From: Rhabdobacter roseus
GTDB lineage: Bacteria > Bacteroidota > Bacteroidia > Cytophagales > Spirosomataceae
Length of the DNA: 64,000 nt
Assembly: GCF_014202275.1 (NCBI RefSeq)
Contig: NZ_JACHGF010000003.1
Span: 819,455 to 883,454 of the forward strand
Direction: 5' to 3'
Part shown: positions 1 through 8,778 of the stretch, one piece after another
Numbering within the stretch: position 1 is the stretch's first letter
Layout of the letters: each line of letters opens with the position of its first letter
Made by a program: the position numbers and the translations under genes
The notes under the pieces: model-generated
What the model was told of the DNA's origin: nothing
The model's database searches: none
The model's input: only the letters and a program-made list of their open reading frames with translations

Positions 1-2
1 AG

Positions 3-3000
3 ATTGAAAAGGAAGCTCAGGTAAAATTTGTGTACAGCACTAAGATAAAATCCGGCCAGCAAGTGTCGCTTAATGCAACAAATCGCAGGCTTTCTGCCGT
101 TCTGGACGAAGTACTAAAACCAATGGATGTTGACTATGAAGTAATTGGAAATAGAATTTTATTAAGAAAGAGCAAGCCCCAACCCGGCGTACCTACTGGC
201 CTTGTTCCCCAGGAAGTAAACCAACCCGTTGACCGCACGGTAACTGGCCGCGTGACCGACGAAAATAACGCCGCTCTTCCGGGCGTAAGTGTGGTACTAA
301 AAGGTACCCAGCGCGGCACCACCACCAACGCTGACGGGCGTTTCGACCTGCTACTTCCAGAAACGGGCTCGCCCATACTGGTGCTTAGCTTTGTGGGGTA
401 CCTGAGTCAGGAGGTACCTGTAGGCAACCAGTCCCAGCTGACCGTTACGCTCCTGGTAGACACCAAAGCCCTGGAAGAAGTGGTAGTGGTAGGATACGGT
501 ACCCAGCAGCAACGCGACGTTACCAGCGCCATTACTTCCCTAAAAGCCAAAGATTTGAGAAACCAACCCGTTACCAGCCCCGATGCCCTGCTACAGGGTA
601 AGGCCGCCGGCGTGCAGGTAGTGCAGAATTCAGGTACCCCCGCCGGGGAGATATTTATCCGCATCCGGGGCACGGCCTCTCTACTCGGCGAAACCCGACC
701 GCTCTATGTAGTGGACGGGGTACCGCTCAACAACTTCGGAGGTACGGTACTTGATGCCGGGGGGCAGCGCCAATCTGCCCTGGCCGACATCAACCCTAAT
801 GACATTGAGAGCATTGATATTTTGAAAGATGCAGCCGCAGCGGCCATTTATGGCGCTCGGGGCAGCAACGGTGTTGTCCTTATTACAACCAGAAGGGGCA
901 AATCCGGAAAAGCTCGTTTCAATTTTGATGCGTATACTGGCGTACAAAGTGTCACCAAAAAACTTGATTTGCTCAGCGGCGACCAGTACGTAGAACTACT
1001 CCGGGAGTCGCTCACTAACCGGGGCCGTAATCCGCTTACTGAGTTTCCGTTTAGCGAAGTAACCCCTACCGGAACCACCACCAACTACCAGGACGAAATT
1101 TTCCGGACTGCCCCGATCAACAATTATAACTTGTCGGTAGCCGGGGGCAACGAGCGCGTCAGCACCTTCGCATCCCTTGGTTATTTCAAGCAACAGGGCA
1201 CTATCATTGGTCAGGATTACCAACGCTACAACGTACGGGTAAACCTTGATTACCAGGCAACTGATCGGTTAAAAATTGGCACCAGTACACTGCTTAGCAA
1301 TGCGCTGCAAAACCGCGTTGCTAACGATTATAGTGGATTTTCCATTCTGGCCAATGCCCTTACTCGAAACCCCAATCTGCCCGTGCGTAACGCGGATGGC
1401 ACCTACTCGGTAGACCCCCTCAACAATGAAAATCCGGTACTGCTGGCCAACGAAATTTTGGCACAGAGCAATCAGAAGCGGGTTATCTCCAATTTGTATG
1501 CTGAGTTTTTGATTCTTAAAACCCTGAAATTTCGCACTACCCTGGGAATAGATAACCTGGACGACCGACAGGAACGGTACGTACCCAGCTTTGTTCTCTC
1601 CCGCAACGGCCGCGCCGAGGCATTGGCTGTCGATAGCGACCAATTTACCTGGGTTTCTGACAATACCCTTACCTACCAACAGCAATTCGGGGATCATGCG
1701 GTATCTTTATTGGGAGGTGTAGGTTATCAGAAATCCCAATCGAATTTCTTGCAGGCGGGCGGGCAGACGGCTGGTTCAGATATCATTAAGACCATCGCTA
1801 TTGCCGACCCCTACATTCCAACGCACCGAATTTCGGAATGGGCACTGCTTTCGTACTTTGGTCGGGCTAGCTACAATTTCAAAGACAAGTACCTGGCCGA
1901 TGCCAGTTTTCGAGTCGATGGCAGCAGCCGGTTTGGGGCCAACAAAAGGTATGGGGTTTTTCCGGCCCTATCGGCAGGCTGGCGCATTTCGGAAGAGCCC
2001 TTTTTGAAGGGTAGCCGCATTGTTAACGACCTGAAATTGCGGGTCGGCTATGGTGTTACGGGCAACCAGGAAGGTCTGGGCGGCGACTACCCTTCCCTGG
2101 CACTGTACGGAACGGGGCGTAACTACGACGGGAATCCTGGTATTGGACAAGCCAATATTCCAAACCCAGAGCTGGGCTGGGAGTCAACGGAAGCTACGAA
2201 TCTGGGAGTGGATCTGTCTATTTTAAACAACCGAATCGGGTTTACCGCCGAAGCTTATCTGAAACGAACCAACGATCTGATATTTGAGCGGCAACTACCC
2301 TGGACGTCCGGATTTGGAGGAATCGGCAACGCTAATATAGGCTCCATGGAAAACAAGGGGTTGGAGTTTACCCTCAATACCATCAACCTGGCGGGGGCCT
2401 TCAAGTGGACTACCAACTTTAATATTTCCTTCAACCGCAACCGCATTACCTCCCTGCCCGACAACGGACGACTGGGTTCCGACTTTATCTTCAAACTACC
2501 GGACGCCTACGGGGTGGAGGGGCCATACAGTATTTATCGCGTCGGACAATCCGTTGGTAATTTTTATGGCTATCTGTACCAGGGTGTCTATGCATCCGAC
2601 GCGGATGTACCCCGTATCCCTGACCCCGAAAATAGAATCACGGATTTGTACGAACGCGGAGTACGAGCGGGTGAAGCTGCTTTTTTAGATGTTAATGGAG
2701 ATGGGTTCATCTCGCGCGCCGATGACCGGCTACTCATCGGGAATGCCCTGCCAAAGCATATCGGTGGTCTGACTAATGTTTTTAGCTACAATAGCCTGGA
2801 GCTAAGCGTAGTGATGAACTGGTCTTATGGAAATCAAATTTACAACATGACCCGGGCCGCCCTTACCGGTATGATCGAAGACCTGAATCAAAGTACCGAA
2901 GTACTTCGCCGGTGGAAAAGAGAAGGTGACATAACTGACGTACCCAAAGCCCTCTACGGATCATCTTCTGTCAGCGGGGCGTCCCCCACCGACGTTTCGA

Positions 3001-3266
3001 GCCGGTACTTGGAAGATGGGTCTTTTCTCAGGTTCCGCAATATTACTTTGGCCTACAACCTGCCCACTCCTCTTATCCAGCGCATCGGACTTACCAATCT
3101 GCGGCTGTATATCAGCGGACAAAATCTGATTACAATCACGAATTACAGCGGTTTTGATCCAGAAAGCCAGAACACCGGCGGAGGTCGTATCCCGTCGCTG
3201 GGGGTCGATTACCTGACCCAGCCGCAGGCCCGTGTTTATACGTTTGGCCTAAATGTTGGTTTTTAA
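3..3266 (+). CDS. SusC/RagA-family TonB-dependent outer-membrane receptor (5' truncated)
   Basis: Outer-membrane beta-barrel that imports oligomeric nutrients with TonB energy and its SusD lipoprotein partner. The frame is open from base 3 with no credible start; the GTG at 30 lies inside a domain, so the 5' end and signal peptide are outside the window. Visible in order: most of an STN domain (to about base 170), a carboxypeptidase-regulatory-like beta-sandwich (about 235-470), a TonB-box-like stretch EEVVVVGYG, a plug domain and a long barrel ending in aromatic Phe. STN-bearing SusC proteins usually signal to a FecR anti-sigma factor, so a FecI/FecR pair may lie just upstream, off-window (inference). 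The susD gene follows closely. The imported substrate cannot be named. Family call is very secure. Confidence 0.95.
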   Translation: MEKEAQVKFVYSTKIKSGQQVSLNATNRRLSAVLDEVLKPMDVDYEVIGNRILLRKSKPQPGVPTGLVPQEVNQPVDRTVTGRVTDENNAALPGVSVVLKGTQRGTTTNADGRFDLLLPETGSPILVLSFVGYLSQEVPVGNQSQLTVTLLVDTKALEEVVVVGYGTQQQRDVTSAITSLKAKDLRNQPVTSPDALLQGKAAGVQVVQNSGTPAGEIFIRIRGTASLLGETRPLYVVDGVPLNNFGGTVLDAGGQRQSALADINPNDIESIDILKDAAAAAIYGARGSNGVVLITTRRGKSGKARFNFDAYTGVQSVTKKLDLLSGDQYVELLRESLTNRGRNPLTEFPFSEVTPTGTTTNYQDEIFRTAPINNYNLSVAGGNERVSTFASLGYFKQQGTIIGQDYQRYNVRVNLDYQATDRLKIGTSTLLSNALQNRVANDYSGFSILANALTRNPNLPVRNADGTYSVDPLNNENPVLLANEILAQSNQKRVISNLYAEFLILKTLKFRTTLGIDNLDDRQERYVPSFVLSRNGRAEALAVDSDQFTWVSDNTLTYQQQFGDHAVSLLGGVGYQKSQSNFLQAGGQTAGSDIIKTIAIADPYIPTHRISEWALLSYFGRASYNFKDKYLADASFRVDGSSRFGANKRYGVFPALSAGWRISEEPFLKGSRIVNDLKLRVGYGVTGNQEGLGGDYPSLALYGTGRNYDGNPGIGQANIPNPELGWESTEATNLGVDLSILNNRIGFTAEAYLKRTNDLIFERQLPWTSGFGGIGNANIGSMENKGLEFTLNTINLAGAFKWTTNFNISFNRNRITSLPDNGRLGSDFIFKLPDAYGVEGPYSIYRVGQSVGNFYGYLYQGVYASDADVPRIPDPENRITDLYERGVRAGEAAFLDVNGDGFISRADDRLLIGNALPKHIGGLTNVFSYNSLELSVVMNWSYGNQIYNMTRAALTGMIEDLNQSTEVLRRWKREGDITDVPKALYGSSSVSGASPTDVSSRYLEDGSFLRFRNITLAYNLPTPLIQRIGLTNLRLYISGQNLITITNYSGFDPESQNTGGGRIPSLGVDYLTQPQARVYTFGLNVGF

Positions 3267-3339
3267 TTGTAAAAATTCCATTGGCGGTGGAGCCCGACTT
3301 CATTGCTACTCAATTTTACACTCATTTACACGCAAAAAA

Positions 3340-4731
3340 ATGAAGAAATCACTATTCCGTAATAAGGCCAAGCTGCTGTTACTAGGCAGTGCACTCATGC
3401 TATCTTCCTGTGGCGAATTGCTGGAACTAGCTCCGCCAAGTTCCATTGTGGCCGAAAATTTCTGGAAAACTGCCGGGGACGCCGAAGCGGGCCTTATGAG
3501 TGCCTACAATTTCATGCAGAACTCCATGACCCAGAACTTTATCATCGTACCCCTGGTGCTGTCCGATGACTCCCGTGCCAACAGTGGTGGTAACTTTACC
3601 CGCCACGAAGGATTTGTGGCTACGTCGGTTCATGGCAATGTGCTCGACCACTGGATCGCCTTGTACCAGACAATCCATTCGGCCAACGATGTGCTGGTCA
3701 ATGTTCCGAATATTTCGGATCCGGCAATACAGAAAGACAGGATCCTTGGCGAAGCGTATTTCCTGCGGGGGTGGGCCTTTTTTCAACTAACCCGCACCTG
3801 GGGTAAAGTACCCATGCCGCTGGAACCTTCCAAATCATCCGCTCAGGATTTCAATCTGAAACGCAGCGAAGTGGTAGATGTTTACGCCCAGATTACCAAG
3901 GATTTACTGGAAGCCGAAAGGTTGCTTCCGGCCACGCACACCAACAACAACCGGGCCCGGCCTGCTAAAGGGTCGGCCAGGGCATGGCTGGCAAAAGTGT
4001 ACCTACAGCAACCCCAGCCTAACTACGCCCTGGCACTGGCCAAATGTGAGGAGATTATGGCAGATCCTCAGTACCGACTGGTTCCAGGAGCCAGCTTTGC
4101 TGATATCTTTGCCGTAGGCAAGCAGAATACTACGGAAACCATTTTTGAAATGTCATTTCGCCCCAATCGGTCCACCGAAGGGCACGATCTGGACAATGAT
4201 ACAGTTCAGTTTCCGGGGTCCAGCTTCCGGCTGCGCCCTCACCAAAAAATTATCAATGCGTTTGCAGCAAGTACCGGCGACTTGCGGGCAGCAGCCAGCC
4301 TGGGGACTTTCAATAACAACGTCTACATCCGAAAATACGAGCAAGCCCCACCGGGCACCAGTAACCGGGGTAGTCAGACCAGCAATATCGTATACCTTCG
4401 GCTGGCGGACATCATCCTGCTGCGCGCGGAGTGTCTTAATGAGCTGGGAAGAACCAACGAGGCGATTCCATACCTGAACCAAATCAGGGAGCGTGCCGGG
4501 TTGCTTCCAACTACCGCTTCCACACGGGCCGAAGTAAAGCTAGCTATTGAGAATGAACGCTTTCTGGAACTGGCCTTTGAGCCTCACCGCTGGTTTGATC
4601 TTATTCGCTGGGACAAGGCGGTAGGAACCGTCCCAAACCTGACCGAAGCCAATCGCGATCGTATTCTGTGGCCCGTACCAGCCCGGGAGCTTGACCTGAA
4701 CCCCAACCTGGACCAGAACCCATCCTACTAA
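3340..4731 (+). CDS. SusD/RagB-family outer-membrane lipoprotein
   Basis: Surface lipoprotein that captures ligand and acts as the lid on the SusC barrel encoded immediately upstream. The chosen ATG at 3340 starts a basic, hydrophobic lipoprotein signal ending in LSSC (Cys24). The frame is open back to 3253 but that extension would precede the signal peptide and overlap susC. About 463 residues, with the TPR-like alpha-helical fold typical of the family: the N-terminal FW/AE segment, the AYFLRGWAFF helix, the repeated LRLADIILLRAE-like helix and the C-terminal segment with ENERFLELAFEPHRWFDLIRW. A perfect 12-bp hairpin terminator follows. Substrate is unknown; the next gene is an enolase-superfamily enzyme rather than a glycosidase, so a sugar-acid-like or non-glycan ligand is possible. 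Confidence 0.95.
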   Translation: MKKSLFRNKAKLLLLGSALMLSSCGELLELAPPSSIVAENFWKTAGDAEAGLMSAYNFMQNSMTQNFIIVPLVLSDDSRANSGGNFTRHEGFVATSVHGNVLDHWIALYQTIHSANDVLVNVPNISDPAIQKDRILGEAYFLRGWAFFQLTRTWGKVPMPLEPSKSSAQDFNLKRSEVVDVYAQITKDLLEAERLLPATHTNNNRARPAKGSARAWLAKVYLQQPQPNYALALAKCEEIMADPQYRLVPGASFADIFAVGKQNTTETIFEMSFRPNRSTEGHDLDNDTVQFPGSSFRLRPHQKIINAFAASTGDLRAAASLGTFNNNVYIRKYEQAPPGTSNRGSQTSNIVYLRLADIILLRAECLNELGRTNEAIPYLNQIRERAGLLPTTASTRAEVKLAIENERFLELAFEPHRWFDLIRWDKAVGTVPNLTEANRDRILWPVPARELDLNPNLDQNPSY

Positions 4732-4734
4732 TCA

Positions 4735-4777
4735 AGAATCCTGGCGGGCCGGTGGTTCGCCAGGATTCTACTTTTTT
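4735..4777 (+). terminator. Rho-independent terminator after susD
   Basis: Perfect 12-bp inverted repeat (4735-4746 with 4758-4769), an 11-nt loop and a T-run at 4772-4777. It lies four bases after the susD stop codon and separates the SusCD pair from the following enzyme gene. Confidence 0.85.
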
Positions 4778-4786
4778 AACCTACCT

Positions 4787-5989
4787 ATGACCAACCGAAG
4801 ATACTTTTTAAAGAAGGCCAGCCTGTTTGGCATGGCCTCCCTGGCCGCTCCCGGACTGACTAAACCTGGCCCGCGGGAAGTGCCTGCCGATATTAAAATA
4901 AAAGATGTAAAAGGCCTGCTGTTTCAGGATGGCTACGACCGGGGTGTATACGTACGTATCGAAGCTACTGACGGCACTGTGGGCTGGGGCGAAAGCAGTG
5001 CCAACGGCATCCGGGCCGTCCAGACTATCATCAATGATCTGTTGGCCCGCGAGGTGGTAGGAAAGAGCCCATTTGATACCGAGCAACTCTGGGAAAACAT
5101 GTTCTGGAAAAATGTGGATCTGGGCTCGGGAGGCATCCTGACCTATGCCATTGCGGGCGTTGACTGCGCCCTGTGGGACCTGAAAGCCAAGCTGCTGGGC
5201 GTGCCCGTTTACAAGATGATCGGGGGAAAGTTCAGAGACAGCGTGCCAGCCTACGCAGGGTTCGGAATTAAAGGCGGAGCCATCCCGGTGGATGAAGCCG
5301 TGAAGCAAGCCGTTAAACTGGGCGAAAAAGGATTCAAAACCGTGAAGATCAGGGCACAGATCCGGGAATACAACATCAATCCCAAAGATGATCCCAGCCT
5401 GAAATACTATACCGCCATGCGTAAGGAACTGCCCGACAGCGTGGATCTTTTCCTAGACCCTAACGAAGGCTACACAGGCTACCGGGCCATTGAGATTGGC
5501 AAAGCCCTGCAGGATATGGGCATGAAGTATTACGAAAGTCCCTGCCCCAACGAAAACCTCGAAGACCTCGCCACGGTAGTTGATGCACTCACGATTCCTG
5601 TGATGGCGGGTGAGAAATGCTACACCCGCTGGATGGTGAAAGACCTGATTGAAAAAGGGAAACCCGATATGATCAACACCGACTTCATAAAATCGGGCGG
5701 TATTACCGAAGGGCTTAAAATCTGCCACATTGCCGGGTTACACCATAAACAGGTGGTACCGCACAATACCAAACCCATGCAGGGCAGTGCGGCTACCATG
5801 CAGTTGCTGGCCAGTATCCCTAACTGTGGCCCCATGGTAGAGTACATTGAGGCCGACCGATACGCGACTATTTGTTCGATTTTTGATCAGGGTATTGAAT
5901 TCAAGGAGGGGAATATGATGCTTCCTAAAGAAAACGGCCTTGGGTTAGTTATTAATGAAAAAAGAGCAAAAGCGCTCTTTAAGTACTAG
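4787..5989 (+). CDS. Tat-exported mandelate racemase/muconate-lactonizing-type enolase superfamily enzyme
   Basis: Member of the enolase superfamily, which abstracts a proton alpha to a carboxylate to racemise, dehydrate or cycloisomerise acids. The 400-residue length fits. The N-terminus NRRYFLKKASLFG is a twin-arginine export signal, implying a periplasmic enzyme. The N-terminal capping domain is followed by the barrel with K187-I-R189 (the KxK/KxR base position), metal ligands D224, E250 and E276, and H326 in a VPHN motif. The expected residues are therefore present, but a specific reaction (sugar-acid dehydratase, epimerase or other) cannot be assigned. The gene begins 10 bp after the susD terminator, in the promoter-proximal position of its own unit or as read-through from SusCD. 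Confidence 0.88.
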   Translation: MTNRRYFLKKASLFGMASLAAPGLTKPGPREVPADIKIKDVKGLLFQDGYDRGVYVRIEATDGTVGWGESSANGIRAVQTIINDLLAREVVGKSPFDTEQLWENMFWKNVDLGSGGILTYAIAGVDCALWDLKAKLLGVPVYKMIGGKFRDSVPAYAGFGIKGGAIPVDEAVKQAVKLGEKGFKTVKIRAQIREYNINPKDDPSLKYYTAMRKELPDSVDLFLDPNEGYTGYRAIEIGKALQDMGMKYYESPCPNENLEDLATVVDALTIPVMAGEKCYTRWMVKDLIEKGKPDMINTDFIKSGGITEGLKICHIAGLHHKQVVPHNTKPMQGSAATMQLLASIPNCGPMVEYIEADRYATICSIFDQGIEFKEGNMMLPKENGLGLVINEKRAKALFKY

Positions 5990-6358
5990 GACTTATGGGT
6001 GAGCTCTAGTATAATCCCTGATCTTCATAATTTTCTTTTTCCCTAAGGATAAATCTTTTGCCTGTGTTTTCCTGCTTTCGTAGGTACAGAAACCCCATTT
6101 ATAACCCTAAAATACAAGAACTTCTACCCTTGTGGCACCAGGGGGTTGATTTTTCATGGTCTCTCTGATCGGCGGAGTCGGCCTGAATCTCGCTGGATTG
6201 CAAGGCAGCAACGGTCGTTTCCATGTTTGGCTCGGCCATTTAGGTCTTATGATAGCCACCGTATTAGTATCGGAGCTAAAATTTCTTAGATAGAATCCGG
6301 GATACGAAAGGTAAATCAGACGCTAAAAAAATAAAACTACCCGGAGCTAACAGCATTC

Positions 6359-6402
6359 AAGCCTCTACCGTTTTGGCAGCCTGGCCCAAACGGTAGAGGC
6401 TT
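6359..6402. repeat. Perfect 15-bp inverted repeat (strong hairpin)
   Basis: Arms 6359-6373 and 6388-6402 are perfectly complementary around a 14-nt loop. Neither side has a clear T-run, so it does not look like an intrinsic terminator. It could be a structured RNA element, a palindromic intergenic repeat or an element end. Confidence 0.7.
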
Positions 6403-6859
6403 GCTTCGGGCGTTGCAGGTGTCGGAGATTGGCCGCAAAGACGGTAAGTACCTGGCCCCTCATACCTCCAAAACCAAGCCATCGGTCGGCCCGTTTCGGC
6501 AACTTGCAGCACTGTCCCAAAATTTGTACGGCCTTCAGGACTTTGTGTAAAATCCTAACGTAAAAAGTCCCTAACTGGTAGCCTCTGGATAACAAGGAGG
6601 AAAAATGGCTAGTCCTGCTACGCCGGGGCTAGGTATTCAATACGATAGACGGGAGCTAAAATCTGGCAGAAGAATAGGATAACCGCTGAAATTAGTCCTT
6701 CCGACGCTCAAACTCCTTACTTTAAAAGTAGCGCCCTCTTTTTTTAAATTCAATGTTACCCCTACATTATTATTAATTTAACAATAAGCTGCATCTTTTA
6801 CATAAAATTTGTATTAGCGTTGCTAATTTTTTAAAATTGTTAAGAGCTAATCTCAAAAA

Positions 6860-6891
6860 TAGTCCAATTGGTTACTCAATCAATTGGACTA
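6860..6891. repeat. Perfect 11-bp inverted repeat upstream of the ECF sigma gene
   Basis: TAGTCCAATTG (6860-6870) and its exact complement (6881-6891) flank a 10-nt spacer, about 180 bp upstream of the sigma-factor start, in AT-rich DNA. It could be an operator or a weak terminator hairpin; no direct evidence distinguishes them. Confidence 0.55.
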
Positions 6892-7070
6892 TTAATTACT
6901 AGTCTGCACACCAGCTCTTTTTTAGAAAAACCAGCTTGTAAAGTCTATTTTCATAGTTATATAAGCTCCACACCTACCCCCTACTTTTATCTACTTTACT
7001 ATTGCGTTCTTATAGTGTATTTATACTATATATTTCTAATAGCGTATCACTTTAATTTGATCATTGCAAT

Positions 7071-7670
7071 ATGGCATTCGCTACTGAAAAGGAGAGGTTG
7101 ATCCGGGTTTCGGAGGGAGATCAAGAAGCGTTTTCTGAACTATACCTACACTATAAGCCCCTTCTGTTTCGATTTGTGATTAAAATCCTGAAATCGGAAG
7201 AATTGGCCCACGATACCTGCCAGGAAGTATTTATCAAGATTTGGGAGGAGCCATCCAAACTAGTAGAAATTCACTCCTTCAAGTACTATCTACTCACTAT
7301 GGGCAAGAACCATAGCCTCAACCTACTACACAAGATAAGTACCGAGGAACGTAGCTTGTCCCAGCTGGTAAAACACATCAGCGAGCAACGGAACGAGGCC
7401 GAAGATCAAATACAAAGCGCAGAATACCAGAAATTTATCCAAAGCCATCTGGCTTCATTACCGCCCCAAAGCCGCCAGGTCTTTCAGCTGTGTCGGCAGC
7501 AGGGGCTTTCCTACGGCGAAGCCGCCCGCATCCTGGGGCTGTCGGCGCACAGCATTAAGAAGCACATGGTAAAGTCCATGCGGATCTTTAAAGTAGCCAT
7601 GGAACGAGAGCTGGGGATAACCATCTCCTTCTGCCTGAGCGTGGTATTTCGCTTCGCTGTTTTTTCCTGA
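7071..7670 (+). CDS. ECF-type RNA polymerase sigma factor (FecI-like)
   Basis: Alternative sigma factor of the extracytoplasmic-function group, 199 residues. Region 2 is seen at about residues 18-58 (AFSELYLHYK, CQEVFIKIWE) and region 4 at about 130-175 (LPPQSRQVFQLCRQQGLSYGEAA plus the SAHSIKKHM recognition helix). It precedes a FecR anti-sigma gene and an STN-containing SusC, the standard trans-envelope cascade in which the loaded receptor signals through FecR to release the sigma factor and activate its own operon. The start is the ATG at 7071; the frame is slightly unusual in ending with a hydrophobic tail. Family call is secure; target promoters are inferred. Confidence 0.93.
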   Translation: MAFATEKERLIRVSEGDQEAFSELYLHYKPLLFRFVIKILKSEELAHDTCQEVFIKIWEEPSKLVEIHSFKYYLLTMGKNHSLNLLHKISTEERSLSQLVKHISEQRNEAEDQIQSAEYQKFIQSHLASLPPQSRQVFQLCRQQGLSYGEAARILGLSAHSIKKHMVKSMRIFKVAMERELGITISFCLSVVFRFAVFS

Positions 7671-7804
7671 TAAGGGGGTACTTTGGGGTATTATTTTGCC
7701 GAATACTATCATTTTTCAAACTATTTATACTTTTAGCCCAAATACAAGGTACCCTACCCTGCCGCATAAACTGTCTTTAGGAATGTAAGAGGAAAAATAG
7801 AAGA

Positions 7805-8743
7805 ATGGGCGATCCGAAACATGTAAAAAAGCTAGTAGATCGCTACATTCAAAACCAGGCTACTGATCAGGAGCTATCCGTCTTTTTTTCGCTTTTAAAG
7901 CAAGGAAGATTACATAAGGTAGTAGACCAGTACCTGGATGAAGAAATAACCCAGGCAAGTACCCGTTCTCGCTTTTATAAAATACTAAATACCTGTACAC
8001 GATTAGAATTAAAAATAGCCGCTTCGGTGTCTGTTTTGGTGATGATTGGACTAGTAGTATATTCTACTTTTCCGTTTCAAATCGCGTGGTTTTCTTCGGC
8101 ACACTATGTACAAATTCGTACCGGTGATCGTGAAATAAAGAGTATAAAACTGGTGGATGGTACCCTCGTACAGCTCAACCGAAATAGCACTTTGCAGTAT
8201 CCCAACGAATGGACCGGAGCACAACGTGACGTGAAACTCCTGCAAGGGGAGGCTTTTTTTGAAGTAAAAAGTGACAGCCTGCGCCGGTTTGTGGTCCGTA
8301 CGCCGGGCGGTCTGGCTGTAGAGGTACTAGGTACGGCCTTCAACGTAGTGCAGCGGCCCGAGCGGACGTCCGTTTTTTTGCAAAAGGGGAAGATTTTACT
8401 TCGCCAGCAGCAGCAAACTTGGGAAATGACACCCGGCGAATGGGCCGAATTTGAAACGCGTCGAAAAACCATACGGATACAAGCGGCCGACGATGACCTG
8501 TGGCTGGCCTGGCTCAACGATCTTTTTGTGTTTGATGACGTACCCCTGGACGAAATTGCCCGCATTATGGAAGATTACTACGCCGTCCGAATTGATATTA
8601 CCAATCCCTCGCTGGCCCGACAGCGATTTACGGGTAAAGTACCTCGGCAGAATATTCATCTGGTTATGAATGTACTAGCCAAGACCATGAATGTAAAGGT
8701 ACTTTGGAAAAACGGGAAGTTCACGATGCAGCCGCACGAGTAA
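7805..8743 (+). CDS. FecR-family anti-sigma factor / trans-envelope signal transducer
   Basis: Inner-membrane anti-sigma factor partner of the sigma factor encoded 134 bp upstream. The cytoplasmic N-terminal part (about 1-68) should bind the sigma factor. One membrane segment lies at about residues 69-90 (IAASVSVLVMIGLVVY). The periplasmic part carries the FecR domain (VDGTLVQLNRNSTLQYP, GEAFFEVKSD, VEVLGTAFNV) and a C-terminal FecR_C/STN-like domain (about 245-312, from DDVPLDEIARIME). Length 312 fits the family. Thirty-five bases separate it from the STN-containing SusC gene that should be its sensor. Expected to be regulated by substrate import, as in the Fec and SusCD-linked systems. Confidence 0.93.
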   Translation: MGDPKHVKKLVDRYIQNQATDQELSVFFSLLKQGRLHKVVDQYLDEEITQASTRSRFYKILNTCTRLELKIAASVSVLVMIGLVVYSTFPFQIAWFSSAHYVQIRTGDREIKSIKLVDGTLVQLNRNSTLQYPNEWTGAQRDVKLLQGEAFFEVKSDSLRRFVVRTPGGLAVEVLGTAFNVVQRPERTSVFLQKGKILLRQQQQTWEMTPGEWAEFETRRKTIRIQAADDDLWLAWLNDLFVFDDVPLDEIARIMEDYYAVRIDITNPSLARQRFTGKVPRQNIHLVMNVLAKTMNVKVLWKNGKFTMQPHE

Positions 8744-8778
8744 ACATACGCATTCATTAACCGTAATACTTACATTTT

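Larger units (their letters stand above)
5990..7070. other. About 1.1 kb without a convincing gene
   Basis: No frame here has a recognisable protein. The left part holds only short frames, for example a 46-codon minus-strand frame ending near 6099 and a 76-codon minus-strand frame at 6365-6595, neither resembling a known family. Two strong inverted repeats occur (6359-6402 and 6860-6891). The string GGAGCTAAAAT occurs near 6275 and 6650 in direct orientation, which could be a remnant of a mobile element, but no transposase is visible. From about 6700 the DNA is very AT-rich and is probably the promoter region of the sigma-factor gene at 7071. Confidence 0.6.

Noticed and set aside
6365-6595. 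76-codon minus-strand frame
   Set aside because: No family resemblance, and it covers one arm of a strong hairpin; a transposase remnant was considered but nothing supports it.
6868-7101. 77-codon hydrophobic frame before the sigma-factor gene
   Set aside because: AT-rich DNA gives hydrophobic codons by chance; it overlaps the sigma gene and covers the probable promoter.
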